A stretch of DNA of 64,000 bases from DATASD01 sp035478835 (GCA_035478835.1 DATIJH010000002.1:310001-374000); one strand, 5' to 3'; positions 16,282 through 24,665 are shown, counted from the stretch's first letter. Numbers and translations are program-made. Notes: a model not told the origin generated them from the letters alone.

Positions 16282-18063
16282 ATGAAGTCAATTATTCGTA
16301 TCTTTCGGTTTACGGGCGTTTTGTGGCGCTATTATGTGAGCGTTTCGGTGTTTGCTATTTTGGTCGCGGCTATGAGCCAGATGCAGCCGCTCTTAACCAA
16401 GCCGGCTATCGACGAAGTCAGCAAGGCGGTTACCGGTCACCACGCCAATGTAAAGCTCGTAGCAATCCTGGCCATTTTAATCTTTTTGACTGATCTCGGC
16501 TCTACGCTGTTCAGCAACATTGGCGGCTATCTGGGCGATATGCTATCCGCTAAACTCCAGCGTTTTATGAGCATTCGCTATTACGAGCACATGCTCAGCC
16601 TGCCGCAGCATTACTTTGACACCGAACTGAGCGGCAAAATCATTAACCGCATGGGGCGTGGCATTTCGCAAATCAGCTCGTTCATGCAAATGTTTAGCAA
16701 CAACTTTTTGCAGTTTATTTTTAGCACGGTGTTTTCGTTGGTTATCGTGTGGTATTACAGCTGGGAGGTCGGGCTAATGCTGCTGACGCTGTACCCGATC
16801 TTTATCTTTTTGACCACACGTACCAGCAGCAAATGGCAAGGCTACCAGAAGACAATTAACGAGGCGCAAGATGTGGCTAGCGGCCGCTTTGCCGAGGCGA
16901 TCGGCCAAGTGCGCGTTGTGAAAAGCTTTTTGCAGGAGCGGCGCGAGCTCGCTTTTTTCCGCAAGCGCTACAATACCGTCGTTGATACGACGCGGCCGCA
17001 AAGCACCTTTTGGCATCGCCAGGACGTCTTGCGCCGACTGGTTCTCAACGTAATTTTCCTGGGCGTATTTGTGTATGTGTTTGTGGAAGGCGCCCGCGGC
17101 CGGTTCACGCCCGGCACGATGGTTTTACTTATTCAATATGCGATGCTCATCCGTATCCCGATCTTCAGTATTAGCTTTATCGTGGATAACACACAGCGCG
17201 CCGTTGCCAATACCAAGGATTATTTTGAAGCGCTCGACGTTGAGCCGGAAGTTATCGATCACCCCGATGCCAAAAAACTCAATGTGACCAAGGCGGAAAT
17301 CGCTTTTAAAGACGTCAACTTTAGCTACGACGCCGACAAACCGGTGCTGCGGAACATTACGCTGACCATCAAGCCCGATACCAAAGTCGCGCTGGTGGGC
17401 GAAAGCGGCGAAGGCAAGACTACGCTCACCAACTTGGTGCTGCGTTTATATGAAGTAACCGGCGGCGCCATCACGATCGACGGCCAAAACATTAACGACG
17501 TGACGCAGGCAAGCTTGCGCGAAAACATCGGCATCGTATTCCAAGAACCGGCGCTGTTTAGTGGTACGATTCGCGAAAACATTGCGTACTCCAACCCCAA
17601 AGCCCCGCACGCGCAAGTGGTCGCCGCCGCCAAAGCCGCCAACGCCGACGAATTCATCAGCAAGTTCGAAAAGGGCTATGACACCGAAATTGGCGAACGT
17701 GGCTTGCGCCTTAGCGGTGGCCAAAAACAGCGTATTGCTATTGCCCGGGCACTGTTTAAAGACGCGCCGATCCTGATCCTTGACGAAGCTACTAGCAGTC
17801 TCGACAGCAAAAGCGAGCACATGGTACAGGATGCGCTCGAGCGCCTCATGAAGGGCCGGACTACGCTTATTATTGCGCACCGCCTCAGCACTATTCAAAA
17901 TGTCGACCAAATTATTACGCTGCGCGGCGGCACAGTAGACGAAATTGGCGCGCCAAGCGAACTCGCCAAAACAGATGGCATTTACGCGCAGCTGCTTAAA
18001 TTACAGCAAGGCCACACGCAGGCAACCCAAAAGAAACTCAAAGAATACGAAATTGCCGGCTAA
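16282..18063 (+). CDS. ABC transporter, fused permease and ATPase (exporter type)
   Basis: 593-residue half-transporter working as a dimer in the inner membrane. Six-helix transmembrane domain (about 15-305), then an ATPase domain with Walker A GESGEGKT (373-380), signature LSGGQ (477-481), Walker B ILILDE (497-502) and the H-loop IIAHRLST. The exporter architecture is that of MsbA/lipid or peptide and drug exporters; the substrate cannot be told. A TATACT box (16268-16273) ends 8 bases before the ATG. The region between this start and the divergent orphan start at 16192 is 89 bases and holds both promoters. Confidence 0.95.
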   Translation: MKSIIRIFRFTGVLWRYYVSVSVFAILVAAMSQMQPLLTKPAIDEVSKAVTGHHANVKLVAILAILIFLTDLGSTLFSNIGGYLGDMLSAKLQRFMSIRYYEHMLSLPQHYFDTELSGKIINRMGRGISQISSFMQMFSNNFLQFIFSTVFSLVIVWYYSWEVGLMLLTLYPIFIFLTTRTSSKWQGYQKTINEAQDVASGRFAEAIGQVRVVKSFLQERRELAFFRKRYNTVVDTTRPQSTFWHRQDVLRRLVLNVIFLGVFVYVFVEGARGRFTPGTMVLLIQYAMLIRIPIFSISFIVDNTQRAVANTKDYFEALDVEPEVIDHPDAKKLNVTKAEIAFKDVNFSYDADKPVLRNITLTIKPDTKVALVGESGEGKTTLTNLVLRLYEVTGGAITIDGQNINDVTQASLRENIGIVFQEPALFSGTIRENIAYSNPKAPHAQVVAAAKAANADEFISKFEKGYDTEIGERGLRLSGGQKQRIAIARALFKDAPILILDEATSSLDSKSEHMVQDALERLMKGRTTLIIAHRLSTIQNVDQIITLRGGTVDEIGAPSELAKTDGIYAQLLKLQQGHTQATQKKLKEYEIAG

Positions 18064-18104
18064 ACGGCCTGGCATCGCCTGCCATTTTTACGTATAATGA
18101 ACGC

Positions 18105-18581
18105 ATGCGAAGAGCGGCGAGGGCAGTGATTGTGCAGGATGGCCAGTTGTTGGTCATGAAACGCAATAAATACGGCCAGGAATACTACACACTGATAGGG
18201 GGCGGCATTAAGGCCGGCGAAACGCCAGAACAGGCTTTGGTGCGCGAAGTCGCCGAAGAAGCGTCCATACGCGTCACGGCGCTGCGCCACATATTTACTG
18301 AGGATGCAGGCGCGCCCTTTGGTCCGCAGTATATCTACTTATGTGAGCATGTGATCGGTACACCGCGTTTGGCGCCGCACTCCGAGGAGCTCGCTATCAA
18401 TAAACTCGGCCAAAATCTGCACGAGCCCATGTGGATGCCGCTCGACAAGTTAGCCGAGGTGCCGTTCCGCTCCGAAGCGCTCAAATACGCGCTGCTCGAA
18501 GCGTTCGAAAAGGGTTTTCCAGACCAGCCGGTGCTCATCGACCCGAGCCATTATCATCATGCAATACATAAAAGGAGTTAG
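18105..18581 (+). CDS. NUDIX hydrolase
   Basis: 158 residues. Nudix box GGGIKAGETPEQALVREV followed by AEEASI: the catalytic REVAEE is intact but the penultimate Gly of the consensus is Ser. Family enzymes cleave nucleoside diphosphate derivatives; substrate not predictable. TATAAT (18093-18098) ends 6 bases before the ATG, so the mRNA should be leaderless. The FKBP gene follows 5 bases after the stop and has its own AAAGGAG. Confidence 0.93.
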   Translation: MRRAARAVIVQDGQLLVMKRNKYGQEYYTLIGGGIKAGETPEQALVREVAEEASIRVTALRHIFTEDAGAPFGPQYIYLCEHVIGTPRLAPHSEELAINKLGQNLHEPMWMPLDKLAEVPFRSEALKYALLEAFEKGFPDQPVLIDPSHYHHAIHKRS

Positions 18582-18586
18582 ACAGT

Positions 18587-19126
18587 ATGGCGCGGACGCG
18601 TGAACGATTATTTGCTTTGGTAGGTGCAGTGTTGTTTTTGACCACCTCGCTCGGTTTGAGCTTTGCGGTGATCTGGCAGCTCTACCAAAACGGACACAAC
18701 AAAACTAATAGTAATAATACGGGGAAGCAATCAGTGAACCAGAACACAACCAAACTTGCAGGTACAAAATTACAGGGCTTTACGCCAGTGTCGCATGTGG
18801 ACAGCTTAGTGACTACCGATATAAAAACAGGCAGCGGTGAAACCGTGCAGCCTGGCCAGACCGTAACCGTGCAGTATACCGGCGCCGTGGCGTCAACCGG
18901 TGTTATCTTTCAGAGTTCACTGGACACCGGCCAGCCGGCAACATTTGCACTCGACCAGGTTATCCAAGGCTGGACAAACGGGATTCCAGGCATGAAGGTT
19001 GGCGGGCAGCGCCGCTTACTTATCCCGGCATCGCAGGCGTACGGCGCAAATCCGCCGGCCGGCTCTGGCATTCCGGCTAATGCCGACTTGGTATTCGATG
19101 TGACACTCGAATCCATTAGTAAATAA
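18587..19126 (+). CDS. Membrane-anchored FKBP-type peptidyl-prolyl isomerase
   Basis: 179 residues: short basic N-terminus, one membrane helix (about 8-29), a Asn/Thr/Gly-rich linker (30-60) and an FKBP domain (about 75-178) with GQTVTVQYTGAV, the FALDQVIQGWTNGIPGMKVG core and the C-terminal PANADLVFDVTL. It would fold secreted or surface proteins outside the cytoplasm by proline isomerisation. Good Shine-Dalgarno (AAAGGAG). Probably co-transcribed with the NUDIX gene, though no functional link is apparent. Confidence 0.94.
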   Translation: MARTRERLFALVGAVLFLTTSLGLSFAVIWQLYQNGHNKTNSNNTGKQSVNQNTTKLAGTKLQGFTPVSHVDSLVTTDIKTGSGETVQPGQTVTVQYTGAVASTGVIFQSSLDTGQPATFALDQVIQGWTNGIPGMKVGGQRRLLIPASQAYGANPPAGSGIPANADLVFDVTLESISK

Positions 19127-19225
19127 CCATTAGCGTAAAAAACACAATATATAGCGCTCTTGCTAATGAACGATGCGCCATATACAATAAAACGTAAGCA
19201 AGTAACGAACAAAGAGGGTAGGTAT

Positions 19226-19474
19226 ATGGTCAAAAATATCACTATTTTTACACGGACGACATGCGCATATTGTCCGATGGTCAAAAAATGGCTGAACGCC
19301 AAAGGCTTTACCTATGACGTGGTGAATCTAGACGAAAATCCGGAGCGCCAGGCCGAGGTTGTAGAACTTTCCGGCGCCTTTACCGTGCCTGTGACCATCG
19401 TTACTAAAGAGGATGACAAGCGCGAAGTGGTCGTTGGCTATAACTTGGCCAAACTCGCGCCGGCAGTCGCATAA
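19226..19474 (+). CDS. Glutaredoxin-like protein
   Basis: 82 residues, thioredoxin fold. Active site TTCAYCPM with C13 and C16, then the family's TVPVT cis-Pro segment and GYN. It resembles NrdH/Mrx1-type glutaredoxins, which are reduced by thioredoxin reductase, consistent with the reductase gene starting 17 bases later. Start 19226 is preceded by GAGGGTAGG and begins with the fold's first strand (NITIFTR); the longer frame adds an unrelated 22 residues. Confidence 0.9.
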   Translation: MVKNITIFTRTTCAYCPMVKKWLNAKGFTYDVVNLDENPERQAEVVELSGAFTVPVTIVTKEDDKREVVVGYNLAKLAPAVA

Positions 19475-19491
19475 CTGTTTAAAGGATAAAT

Positions 19492-20490
19492 ATGGCAGAG
19501 CAGGCAGAACCCAAAATCCATGATGTTGTGATGGTCGGCGCCGGTCCGGCGGCTTTGAGCGCGGCAATTTACACCACGCGCGAAGACATCGACACGCTGT
19601 TGTTCGAGCGTGGCGTACCCGGCGGCTTGGCCGCTATCACTGACTGGGTGGATAATTATCCTGGATTTGCCGATGGCATTGCCGGCCTGGAATTAGCCGA
19701 AGGTTTGCGCAAGCAGGCCGAGCGGTTCGGCGCCGTTATTGAGCTCGGCGAAGTTACTAAAATCACCGATGAAGGCGAGTTTAAACGGCTGGAGACCACT
19801 GATGGCGATGTGCTCGCCCGTGCCGTGCTTATCGCGACCGGCAGCGATTATAAAAAGATCGGCGTGCCCGGCGAACAGGAGTTTTACGGCCGCGGCGTGC
19901 ACTACTGCGCGACGTGTGACGGCGCCTTTTACCGCAACAAGCGTTTGGTGGTGGTCGGCGGCGGCAACTCGGCCGTACAGGAAGCTATGTTTTTGACCCG
20001 CTTTGCCACGCATATCGACCTGCTGGTACGCGGCAATAAATTCCGCGCCTCGGAAGTGCTGCAGCATGAACTCGAAGAAAAACACAAAGACAAAATCACC
20101 GTGCATTTTAATACAACCACTGATGAAATCGTGGCCGAAGACGGCAAACTGGTCAGCAAAGTTGTGGGGACCGACAAAACTACTGGCCAGAAAGTTGAGT
20201 TTCCGACCGATGGCGTGTTTGTGTTCGTCGGCCTCAAGCCTAACAGCGAATTTTTGAAGGAATCCGGGATTGAACTGGACGAAATTGGCTTTGTTAAAAC
20301 CAACGATCACTTGCAGACAAATATGAAGGGCGTTTTCGCCGCCGGTGATATCCGCAGCGGCGCAACCATGCAAATTGCCAGCGCCACGGGCGAGGGTGCC
20401 ACGGCGGCGTTGCTTATCCGCGAATATCTTGAGGGTCATGCAGTGACGCCGGCAGCGCAAGAAGTTGGCGCCGTGCCCGTCGGATCTTAG
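19492..20490 (+). CDS. trxB: Thioredoxin reductase-like flavoenzyme
   Basis: 332-residue FAD enzyme: FAD-binding GAGPAALSAA (16-25), redox motif CATC (139-142), second dinucleotide motif GGGNSAVQEA, and C-terminal GDIRSGATMQIASATGEG. In E. coli TrxB the NADPH phosphate is held by HRRxxxR; here the aligned segment reads VRGNKFR (179-185), keeping only two of the three basic residues, so cofactor use may differ. Likely reduces the adjacent glutaredoxin. SD-like AAGGA precedes the ATG. Confidence 0.92.
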   Translation: MAEQAEPKIHDVVMVGAGPAALSAAIYTTREDIDTLLFERGVPGGLAAITDWVDNYPGFADGIAGLELAEGLRKQAERFGAVIELGEVTKITDEGEFKRLETTDGDVLARAVLIATGSDYKKIGVPGEQEFYGRGVHYCATCDGAFYRNKRLVVVGGGNSAVQEAMFLTRFATHIDLLVRGNKFRASEVLQHELEEKHKDKITVHFNTTTDEIVAEDGKLVSKVVGTDKTTGQKVEFPTDGVFVFVGLKPNSEFLKESGIELDEIGFVKTNDHLQTNMKGVFAAGDIRSGATMQIASATGEGATAALLIREYLEGHAVTPAAQEVGAVPVGS

Positions 20491-20500
20491 ATTTGTAGCC

Positions 20501-20598
20501 GTCGGGGTTAAATAGGCAGCCACCCCGACCGCACACATCCCCGTGCTCAAACACTGCGGACAGGATACCGCAAACTGCGCGCGGTTGGATGTGTGCGG
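20501..20598. other. Structured intergenic element (two strong inverted repeats)
   Basis: Between convergent genes lie GTCGGGGT/ACCCCGAC (20501-20508 with 20522-20529, 13-base loop) and a perfect 12-bp pair, CCGCACACATCC (20529-20540) with GGATGTGTGCGG (20587-20598), separated by 46 bases that can form further small GC-rich stems (TGCGG/CCGCA). No T-run follows either side closely. Could be a bidirectional transcription stop, a small RNA, or a protein-binding element. No ORF is visible. Confidence 0.5.
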
Positions 20599-20616
20599 CT
20601 CGATGCGGCTCATTAT

Positions 20617-21315
20617 TTAATTGTCGTAGCCGTGGAAGTAATCAACGACGAGCGCATTATCATCGACACCGAGCTGCTTGAGTTCGTGCGCGATTACTTC
20701 AACCGCGTGCTCCAGCCCGGCAATATAAAATAATTTGCCTGCCGGATCACCGGTTAGTGCGAGGATGCGTCCGGCGTCCAGGCGGCCGGTTTTGCCCTGC
20801 CAAGTTTTATCCGGCGCTGAAACGATCGGTGTAAAACTGATTTGCGGACGCTCAAACATTGGACGAAATATAAGCTCGTCTGGCGTGTGCGCAGCATACA
20901 AAAGCTGAATTTGACGGGGCTCACCGGCATGGCTCAGCCAGCGGATCATGCTCACGAGCGGTGTTACGCCCATGCCGACACCTACCATCACCAGCGGAAT
21001 GCGTGCATCTTTCGGCAGCACAAAGTCGCCCATCGCCGCCGTTATTATCACCACTTCGCCGGGCTTGAGCGCCTGCATGCTGCGTTTAAAACTGCTGCTG
21101 GCTGCGGCAAATTTTGTGGTAACAGCCAGCAACTCTTGGTGCGGCGAGGATGAAAGCGTGAAATGGCGCATGATACCGCGTTTGTCGACGGCTGAATGCG
21201 GCAAGTGGAGCTCAATAAACTGGCCGGCCACGTACGGCATTGGCTGGAGCGGCCTAAAGTAATAGGTCCATATTTGCGGCGCAAGCTGTTCGGCGTGGTC
21301 GAAACTAGCGCGCAT
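20617..21315 (-). CDS. FAD/NAD(P)-binding oxidoreductase, ferredoxin reductase type
   Basis: 232 residues with the two ferredoxin-NADP reductase domains: a FAD-binding beta barrel with GQFIELHLP and RHFTLSSSP (the RxYS-like flavin motif), then the NAD(P) domain beginning GVGMGVTPLVSMIRWL, and FYIAGLE before the C-terminus. There is no iron-sulfur or ferredoxin domain, so it needs a separate electron partner. Its start overlaps the end of the phosphodiesterase gene by 11 bases, so they form a minus-strand operon. The physiological acceptor is not known. Confidence 0.9.
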   Translation of the reverse strand: MRASFDHAEQLAPQIWTYYFRPLQPMPYVAGQFIELHLPHSAVDKRGIMRHFTLSSSPHQELLAVTTKFAAASSSFKRSMQALKPGEVVIITAAMGDFVLPKDARIPLVMVGVGMGVTPLVSMIRWLSHAGEPRQIQLLYAAHTPDELIFRPMFERPQISFTPIVSAPDKTWQGKTGRLDAGRILALTGDPAGKLFYIAGLEHAVEVIAHELKQLGVDDNALVVDYFHGYDN

Positions 21316-22012
21316 TGGTTTTCTCGGTTTTTCTTGTTGGAAATGCGCTGCGCATGCGGTCGGGGTGGTCGGTTATAACGGCAGCTAGTCCGCGTTTGCT
21401 CCAGCGTTCGGCTTTCCGCGCGTCGTTTATTGTGTAGGCACTCAGGTGGTAGCCGCGGCGATTCATCGCGCTCACAAAACCGAACCACATAAAATGCTGA
21501 TTCATCGCGATGTTTTTAGTGTTGAGCTGGCGCGCGCGCCAAACGGCTCGGACGCTTAAGAAAGGTTCAATGACCACTGTTGCAAGCCGCGGGAAGGCGC
21601 GGTGCAACGCCATGAGTGTGCGCTGGCTTTTAGAACTCAAAAAAAAGTCTTGCGTTTGCCACCCATCTTGTAGTATTTTTGTGATCGCCGCAATGATGGG
21701 TTCGAGCGCAACCTTTGGTTTGACCTCGACCATCATTGGCGAGCGTTTGTTTACGGCGCGGATGGCCTGCTCAAGCGTAATAATGCCGGGCATGATTTGC
21801 TGGAGTTTGGCGAAGCTGGTTCGGGCGATTAGTAGTTTTTCGCCTTTGCTTTCGATAGCGGGGTTGTGCACTAGCACTGGGATGTTGTCTGCGGTGACGC
21901 GAACGTCAATTTCGATTGCGTCAACGCCAGCGGCCAAGGCCTGCTCGATTGCGGCTAATGTGTTTTCGGCGGCGAGCCCGCGTGCGCCGCGATGTCCAAT
22001 AACTTTTGTCAT
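21305..22012 (-). CDS. Glycerophosphodiester phosphodiesterase family protein
   Basis: 235 residues with the GDPD TIM-barrel signature: VIGHRGARGLAAENTLAA at residues 4-21 (H7, R8), AIEIDVRVTAD and VLVHNP. Hydrolyses glycerophosphodiesters to sn-glycerol 3-phosphate and an alcohol; with no signal peptide it would be cytoplasmic, though a basic hydrophobic stretch is absent. Start 22012 begins with the conserved N-terminus; the longer frame runs back into the ppa gene. A divergent promoter region is shared with ppa. Confidence 0.92.
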   Translation of the reverse strand: MTKVIGHRGARGLAAENTLAAIEQALAAGVDAIEIDVRVTADNIPVLVHNPAIESKGEKLLIARTSFAKLQQIMPGIITLEQAIRAVNKRSPMMVEVKPKVALEPIIAAITKILQDGWQTQDFFLSSKSQRTLMALHRAFPRLATVVIEPFLSVRAVWRARQLNTKNIAMNQHFMWFGFVSAMNRRGYHLSAYTINDARKAERWSKRGLAAVITDHPDRMRSAFPTRKTEKTNAR

Positions 22013-22034
22013 ACTACACCTTAAAGTGTACAAT
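22006..22034 (+). promoter_or_regulatory. Promoter of ppa
   Basis: TTGTCA (22006-22011), 17-base spacer, TACAAT (22029-22034). The -35 box overlaps the first codons of the divergent phosphodiesterase gene. The transcript would have a leader of about 30 bases containing AAAGGAG before the ppa ATG. Confidence 0.7.
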
Positions 22035-22070
22035 AACATGCGAAGAAACGTCTTATAAAGGAGCTTATTT

Positions 22071-22607
22071 ATGGCTGATTTCAACCAAGTCTTAACTGTC
22101 GGCGATTGGCAGGACGGCAGCGTCAATACCGTTATCGAAATTCCACAGGGCTCGACACTCAAGATTGAGTGGCGCCGTGACATTGCCGCTTTCGAGATCG
22201 ACCGTGTAGAGCCGGATATTTTTGCCAAGCCTGCCAACTACGGTTTTATCCCGCAGACGCTGGACGAGGATGGCGATGAGCTCGACACGCTTGTCGTTAC
22301 TGACGAGCCGATTCCAACCGGTGTATTCCTGCAAGCGAGGGTTATCGGCGTACTAAACTTTGAAGATGACGGCGAGATGGATTACAAAGTTGTGGTCGTG
22401 CCGGCAGACGACCGAAACACCGGCGACAGCATCAAAACACTGGACGACCTCGGAGAGCGCTGGAAGCAAAAGATCGAGTTCCACTTTGCGCATTACAAAG
22501 ACCTTAAAAAGCCCGGCACTACCAAAGTATTGGGTTGGGGCGACGCCGAAGAAGCCAAAAAAGTCATCGAAGAATCGATCGAGCGCTGGAACAACCGTAA
22601 ACAATAG
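22071..22607 (+). CDS. ppa: Inorganic pyrophosphatase
   Basis: 178-residue soluble family I pyrophosphatase, which drives biosynthesis by hydrolysing PPi. Conserved: EIPQGSTLKIEW, NYGFIPQT, the metal-binding signature DEDGDELDTLVV (EDGDPLD-like) and VVPADDRN. Length fits the bacterial type (about 175). Starts after AAAGGAG from a consensus promoter. A NUDIX gene follows after 7 bases. Confidence 0.96.
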   Translation: MADFNQVLTVGDWQDGSVNTVIEIPQGSTLKIEWRRDIAAFEIDRVEPDIFAKPANYGFIPQTLDEDGDELDTLVVTDEPIPTGVFLQARVIGVLNFEDDGEMDYKVVVVPADDRNTGDSIKTLDDLGERWKQKIEFHFAHYKDLKKPGTTKVLGWGDAEEAKKVIEESIERWNNRKQ

Positions 22608-22614
22608 GGCTGGT

Positions 22615-23031
22615 ATGGTGGAATTTCGTTCACTCGTAAAAGTCCTGCTTGTAAATGACGCTGGCGAGGTATTGTTGCTGCGGCGAAGCCCAACTGACGT
22701 GCGGCGCCCCGGCCAATGGGATATGCCAGGCGGCAATATTGACCCTGGCGAAGACTTTTTGGCTGCCCTCGTGCGCGAGACGCAGGAAGAGGCGGGTATA
22801 ACCATCGCGCCTGCAGATCTACACCATATATACGGCACCACAAAATTTGTCGACAATATAAATATTACCTGGAACTTCTTTGTAACCAAGGTGCAAGGGC
22901 ATCCAAAAGTAACCCTTAGCTTTGAGCACGACGATTTACAGTGGACTTCTCCTGAAAAAGCTTTGCAAAAAATAGAATATGACTTGCATAAAATTGTCTT
23001 AGGCTACGCGCTCGAGCACGGCCTCCTGTAG
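22615..23031 (+). CDS. NUDIX hydrolase
   Basis: 138 residues. The Nudix box is canonical: GGNIDPGEDFLAALVRET then QEEAGI. N-terminal strand RSLVKVLLVND and the C-terminal WTSPEKAL segment fit MutT-like enzymes acting on nucleoside triphosphates or other pyrophosphates. Placed right behind pyrophosphatase, it may remove pyrophosphate by-products in concert (inference). Start 22615 is used because the longer frame overlaps ppa out of frame. Confidence 0.92.
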   Translation: MVEFRSLVKVLLVNDAGEVLLLRRSPTDVRRPGQWDMPGGNIDPGEDFLAALVRETQEEAGITIAPADLHHIYGTTKFVDNINITWNFFVTKVQGHPKVTLSFEHDDLQWTSPEKALQKIEYDLHKIVLGYALEHGLL

Positions 23032-23076
23032 TAACTTGGGCGACATTGTGCGAACTGCTTGCAAGGAGAGGCGTCA

Positions 23077-23102
23077 TACGCTTTAATATAAGCAAAAGCG
23101 TA
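23077..23102 (+). promoter_or_regulatory. Inverted repeat at the gap promoter, possible operator
   Basis: Perfect 8-bp arms TACGCTTT (23077-23084) and AAAGCGTA (23095-23102) around 10 bases that include TAATAT, a plausible -10 box; a TTGCAA lies upstream near 23060. The dyad sits where a repressor would block RNA polymerase on the gap gene. As RNA it could also form a hairpin just after the transcription start. Confidence 0.45.
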
Positions 23103-23126
23103 ATAGGTGGATCCTGAGGGGGAACG

Positions 23127-24170
23127 ATGAAGACACGGCTGGCAATTAATGGGTTTGGGCGGATTGGCCGGAACGCCTTTAAGATTGCTTTTGACCGCAA
23201 TGATGTCGAAATCGTGGCGATTAACGACCTTACCGACACCAAAACGCTCGCTTATTTGCTCAAACACGACAGCAATTACGGCACGTATGGCCCGGAAGTT
23301 AGCTACGATGACGAAAATATCATCGTCGGCGGCAAAAAAATCCGCGTGTGCGCCGAAAAAGATCCCGCCGCTCTACCCTGGAAAGATCTAAACATTGACG
23401 TAGTTATTGAATCCACTGGCTTCTTTGTTGAGCCAGATAAAGCTCGCGCCCACATTACTGCCGGCGCCAAGCGCGTGGTTATTTCGGCACCTGCCAAGGG
23501 CGATAGCGCAGATACGGCGGACACTATCGTGCTCGGCGTCAACGAGGACAAGCTCGAAAACTCCACCGACGTCATCAGCAACGCATCCTGCACGACCAAC
23601 TGCATTACACCGGTCGCCGCCGTTATGGAAAGCGTCTTTGGTATCGACAAACTTATGATGACTACTATTCACAGTTACACTGCCAGCCAGCATTTGCAGG
23701 ATGGCCCGGGCAAAAACTTCCGCGAAGACCGTGCCGGCGCGCAGAACATTGTGCCCACCACCACGGGCGCTTCGATTGCCGCAGCCAAAGCGCTGCCGGC
23801 ACTGAAAGGCATGTTCGGCGGTTTTGAGGTGCGCGTACCAACCCCGGTTGTCTCGCTCGCCGACTTCGTAATTCTTACCAAGCGCAATGTGACCGTCGAA
23901 GAAGTCAACGACGCTTTCAAAAAAGCCGCGGCCGAGCCGTATTACCAAGGCATTCTCGGCGTAACCGAAGAAGAGCTTGTAAGCAGCGACTTTATTGGCA
24001 ACAGCCACTCGGCCGTCGTCGACCTTAACATTACCGCTGTAGTTGGCGGCAATATGGTCAAAGTTGCGGCCTGGTACGACAACGAGTGGGGCTACAGCAA
24101 TCGCCTGGTCGAAGTCACGGCCGATGCCGGACGCTACCTGCACAGCAAAGAACAACACGACCACGAGTAA
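23127..24170 (+). CDS. gap: Glyceraldehyde-3-phosphate dehydrogenase
   Basis: 347 residues, phosphorylating GAPDH of glycolysis. N-terminal NAD fold INGFGRIGRNAFK, catalytic Cys in SNASCTTNCITP (C155), substrate-binding motifs and WYDNEWGYSNRLVE near the C-terminus. A GAGGGGGAA Shine-Dalgarno precedes the ATG. First gene of a sugar-phosphate block; rpiB follows 14 bases downstream. Confidence 0.97.
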   Translation: MKTRLAINGFGRIGRNAFKIAFDRNDVEIVAINDLTDTKTLAYLLKHDSNYGTYGPEVSYDDENIIVGGKKIRVCAEKDPAALPWKDLNIDVVIESTGFFVEPDKARAHITAGAKRVVISAPAKGDSADTADTIVLGVNEDKLENSTDVISNASCTTNCITPVAAVMESVFGIDKLMMTTIHSYTASQHLQDGPGKNFREDRAGAQNIVPTTTGASIAAAKALPALKGMFGGFEVRVPTPVVSLADFVILTKRNVTVEEVNDAFKKAAAEPYYQGILGVTEEELVSSDFIGNSHSAVVDLNITAVVGGNMVKVAAWYDNEWGYSNRLVEVTADAGRYLHSKEQHDHE

Positions 24171-24184
24171 AACGAGGGCAACCG

Positions 24185-24631
24185 ATGAGAATCTATGTAG
24201 GTGCTGACCACAACGGATTTGCGCTCAAGCAAGATCTAATCACGATGCTGCGAAAATCCGGCTATGAGGCCTTTGACGAAGGCGATCAGGAACTCCAGCC
24301 GGACGATGACTTCCCGCAGTTTGCCAAGCAAACAGTGCAGGCGCTTTTAAATGATGATGATCGTGACGCGCGCGCCATCTTGATTTGTGGCAGTGGCCAA
24401 GGCATGTGTATGGCTGCCAATCGGTTTAAAGGCATTCGCGCAAGCTTGGTGTGGGACGTTGCGGAAGCGCGTATGGCACGCAATGACGACGACAGCAACG
24501 TGCTCTGCTTGCCGGCGCGCGTGCTTAAAAACACCGAAGAAGCCGAAACGATCGTCAACGCCTGGCTGGCAGCACCATTCGCCGGCGCCACGCGGTTTAA
24601 ACGCCGCATACAAGAACTGGACGAGCTATAA
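24185..24631 (+). CDS. rpiB: Ribose-5-phosphate isomerase B
   Basis: 148-residue RpiB/LacA-type isomerase interconverting ribose 5-phosphate and ribulose 5-phosphate. N-terminus MRIYVGADHNGFALKQDL, active-site segment ICGSGQGMCMAANRFKGIRA with the catalytic Cys and Gly loop, then ARMARNDDDSNVLCLPARVL. The start is fixed by this N-terminus; the longer frame overlaps gap. Co-transcribed with gap. It supplies the non-oxidative pentose phosphate pathway completed by rpe and transketolase downstream. Confidence 0.93.
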   Translation: MRIYVGADHNGFALKQDLITMLRKSGYEAFDEGDQELQPDDDFPQFAKQTVQALLNDDDRDARAILICGSGQGMCMAANRFKGIRASLVWDVAEARMARNDDDSNVLCLPARVLKNTEEAETIVNAWLAAPFAGATRFKRRIQELDEL

Positions 24632-24659
24632 TTGCAAATCTATCATTTTGTGTTAAAAT
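24632..24659 (+). promoter_or_regulatory. Promoter of the exported serine protease
   Basis: TTGCAA (24632-24637), 16-base spacer, TAAAAT (24654-24659), followed by 6 bases and the ATG at 24666. The -35 begins immediately after the rpiB stop codon. The layout predicts a leaderless transcript. Confidence 0.65.
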
Positions 24660-24665
24660 ATAGAA

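Noticed and set aside
16193..16291. HGIGDT-containing N-terminal extension suggesting an alpha/beta hydrolase
   Set aside because: It would cross a strong promoter, needs a TTG start without a Shine-Dalgarno and has no GxSxG motif downstream.
22360..22614. Longer N-terminus of the NUDIX gene at 22615
   Set aside because: It overlaps ppa out of frame, and the NUDIX fold begins only at 22615.
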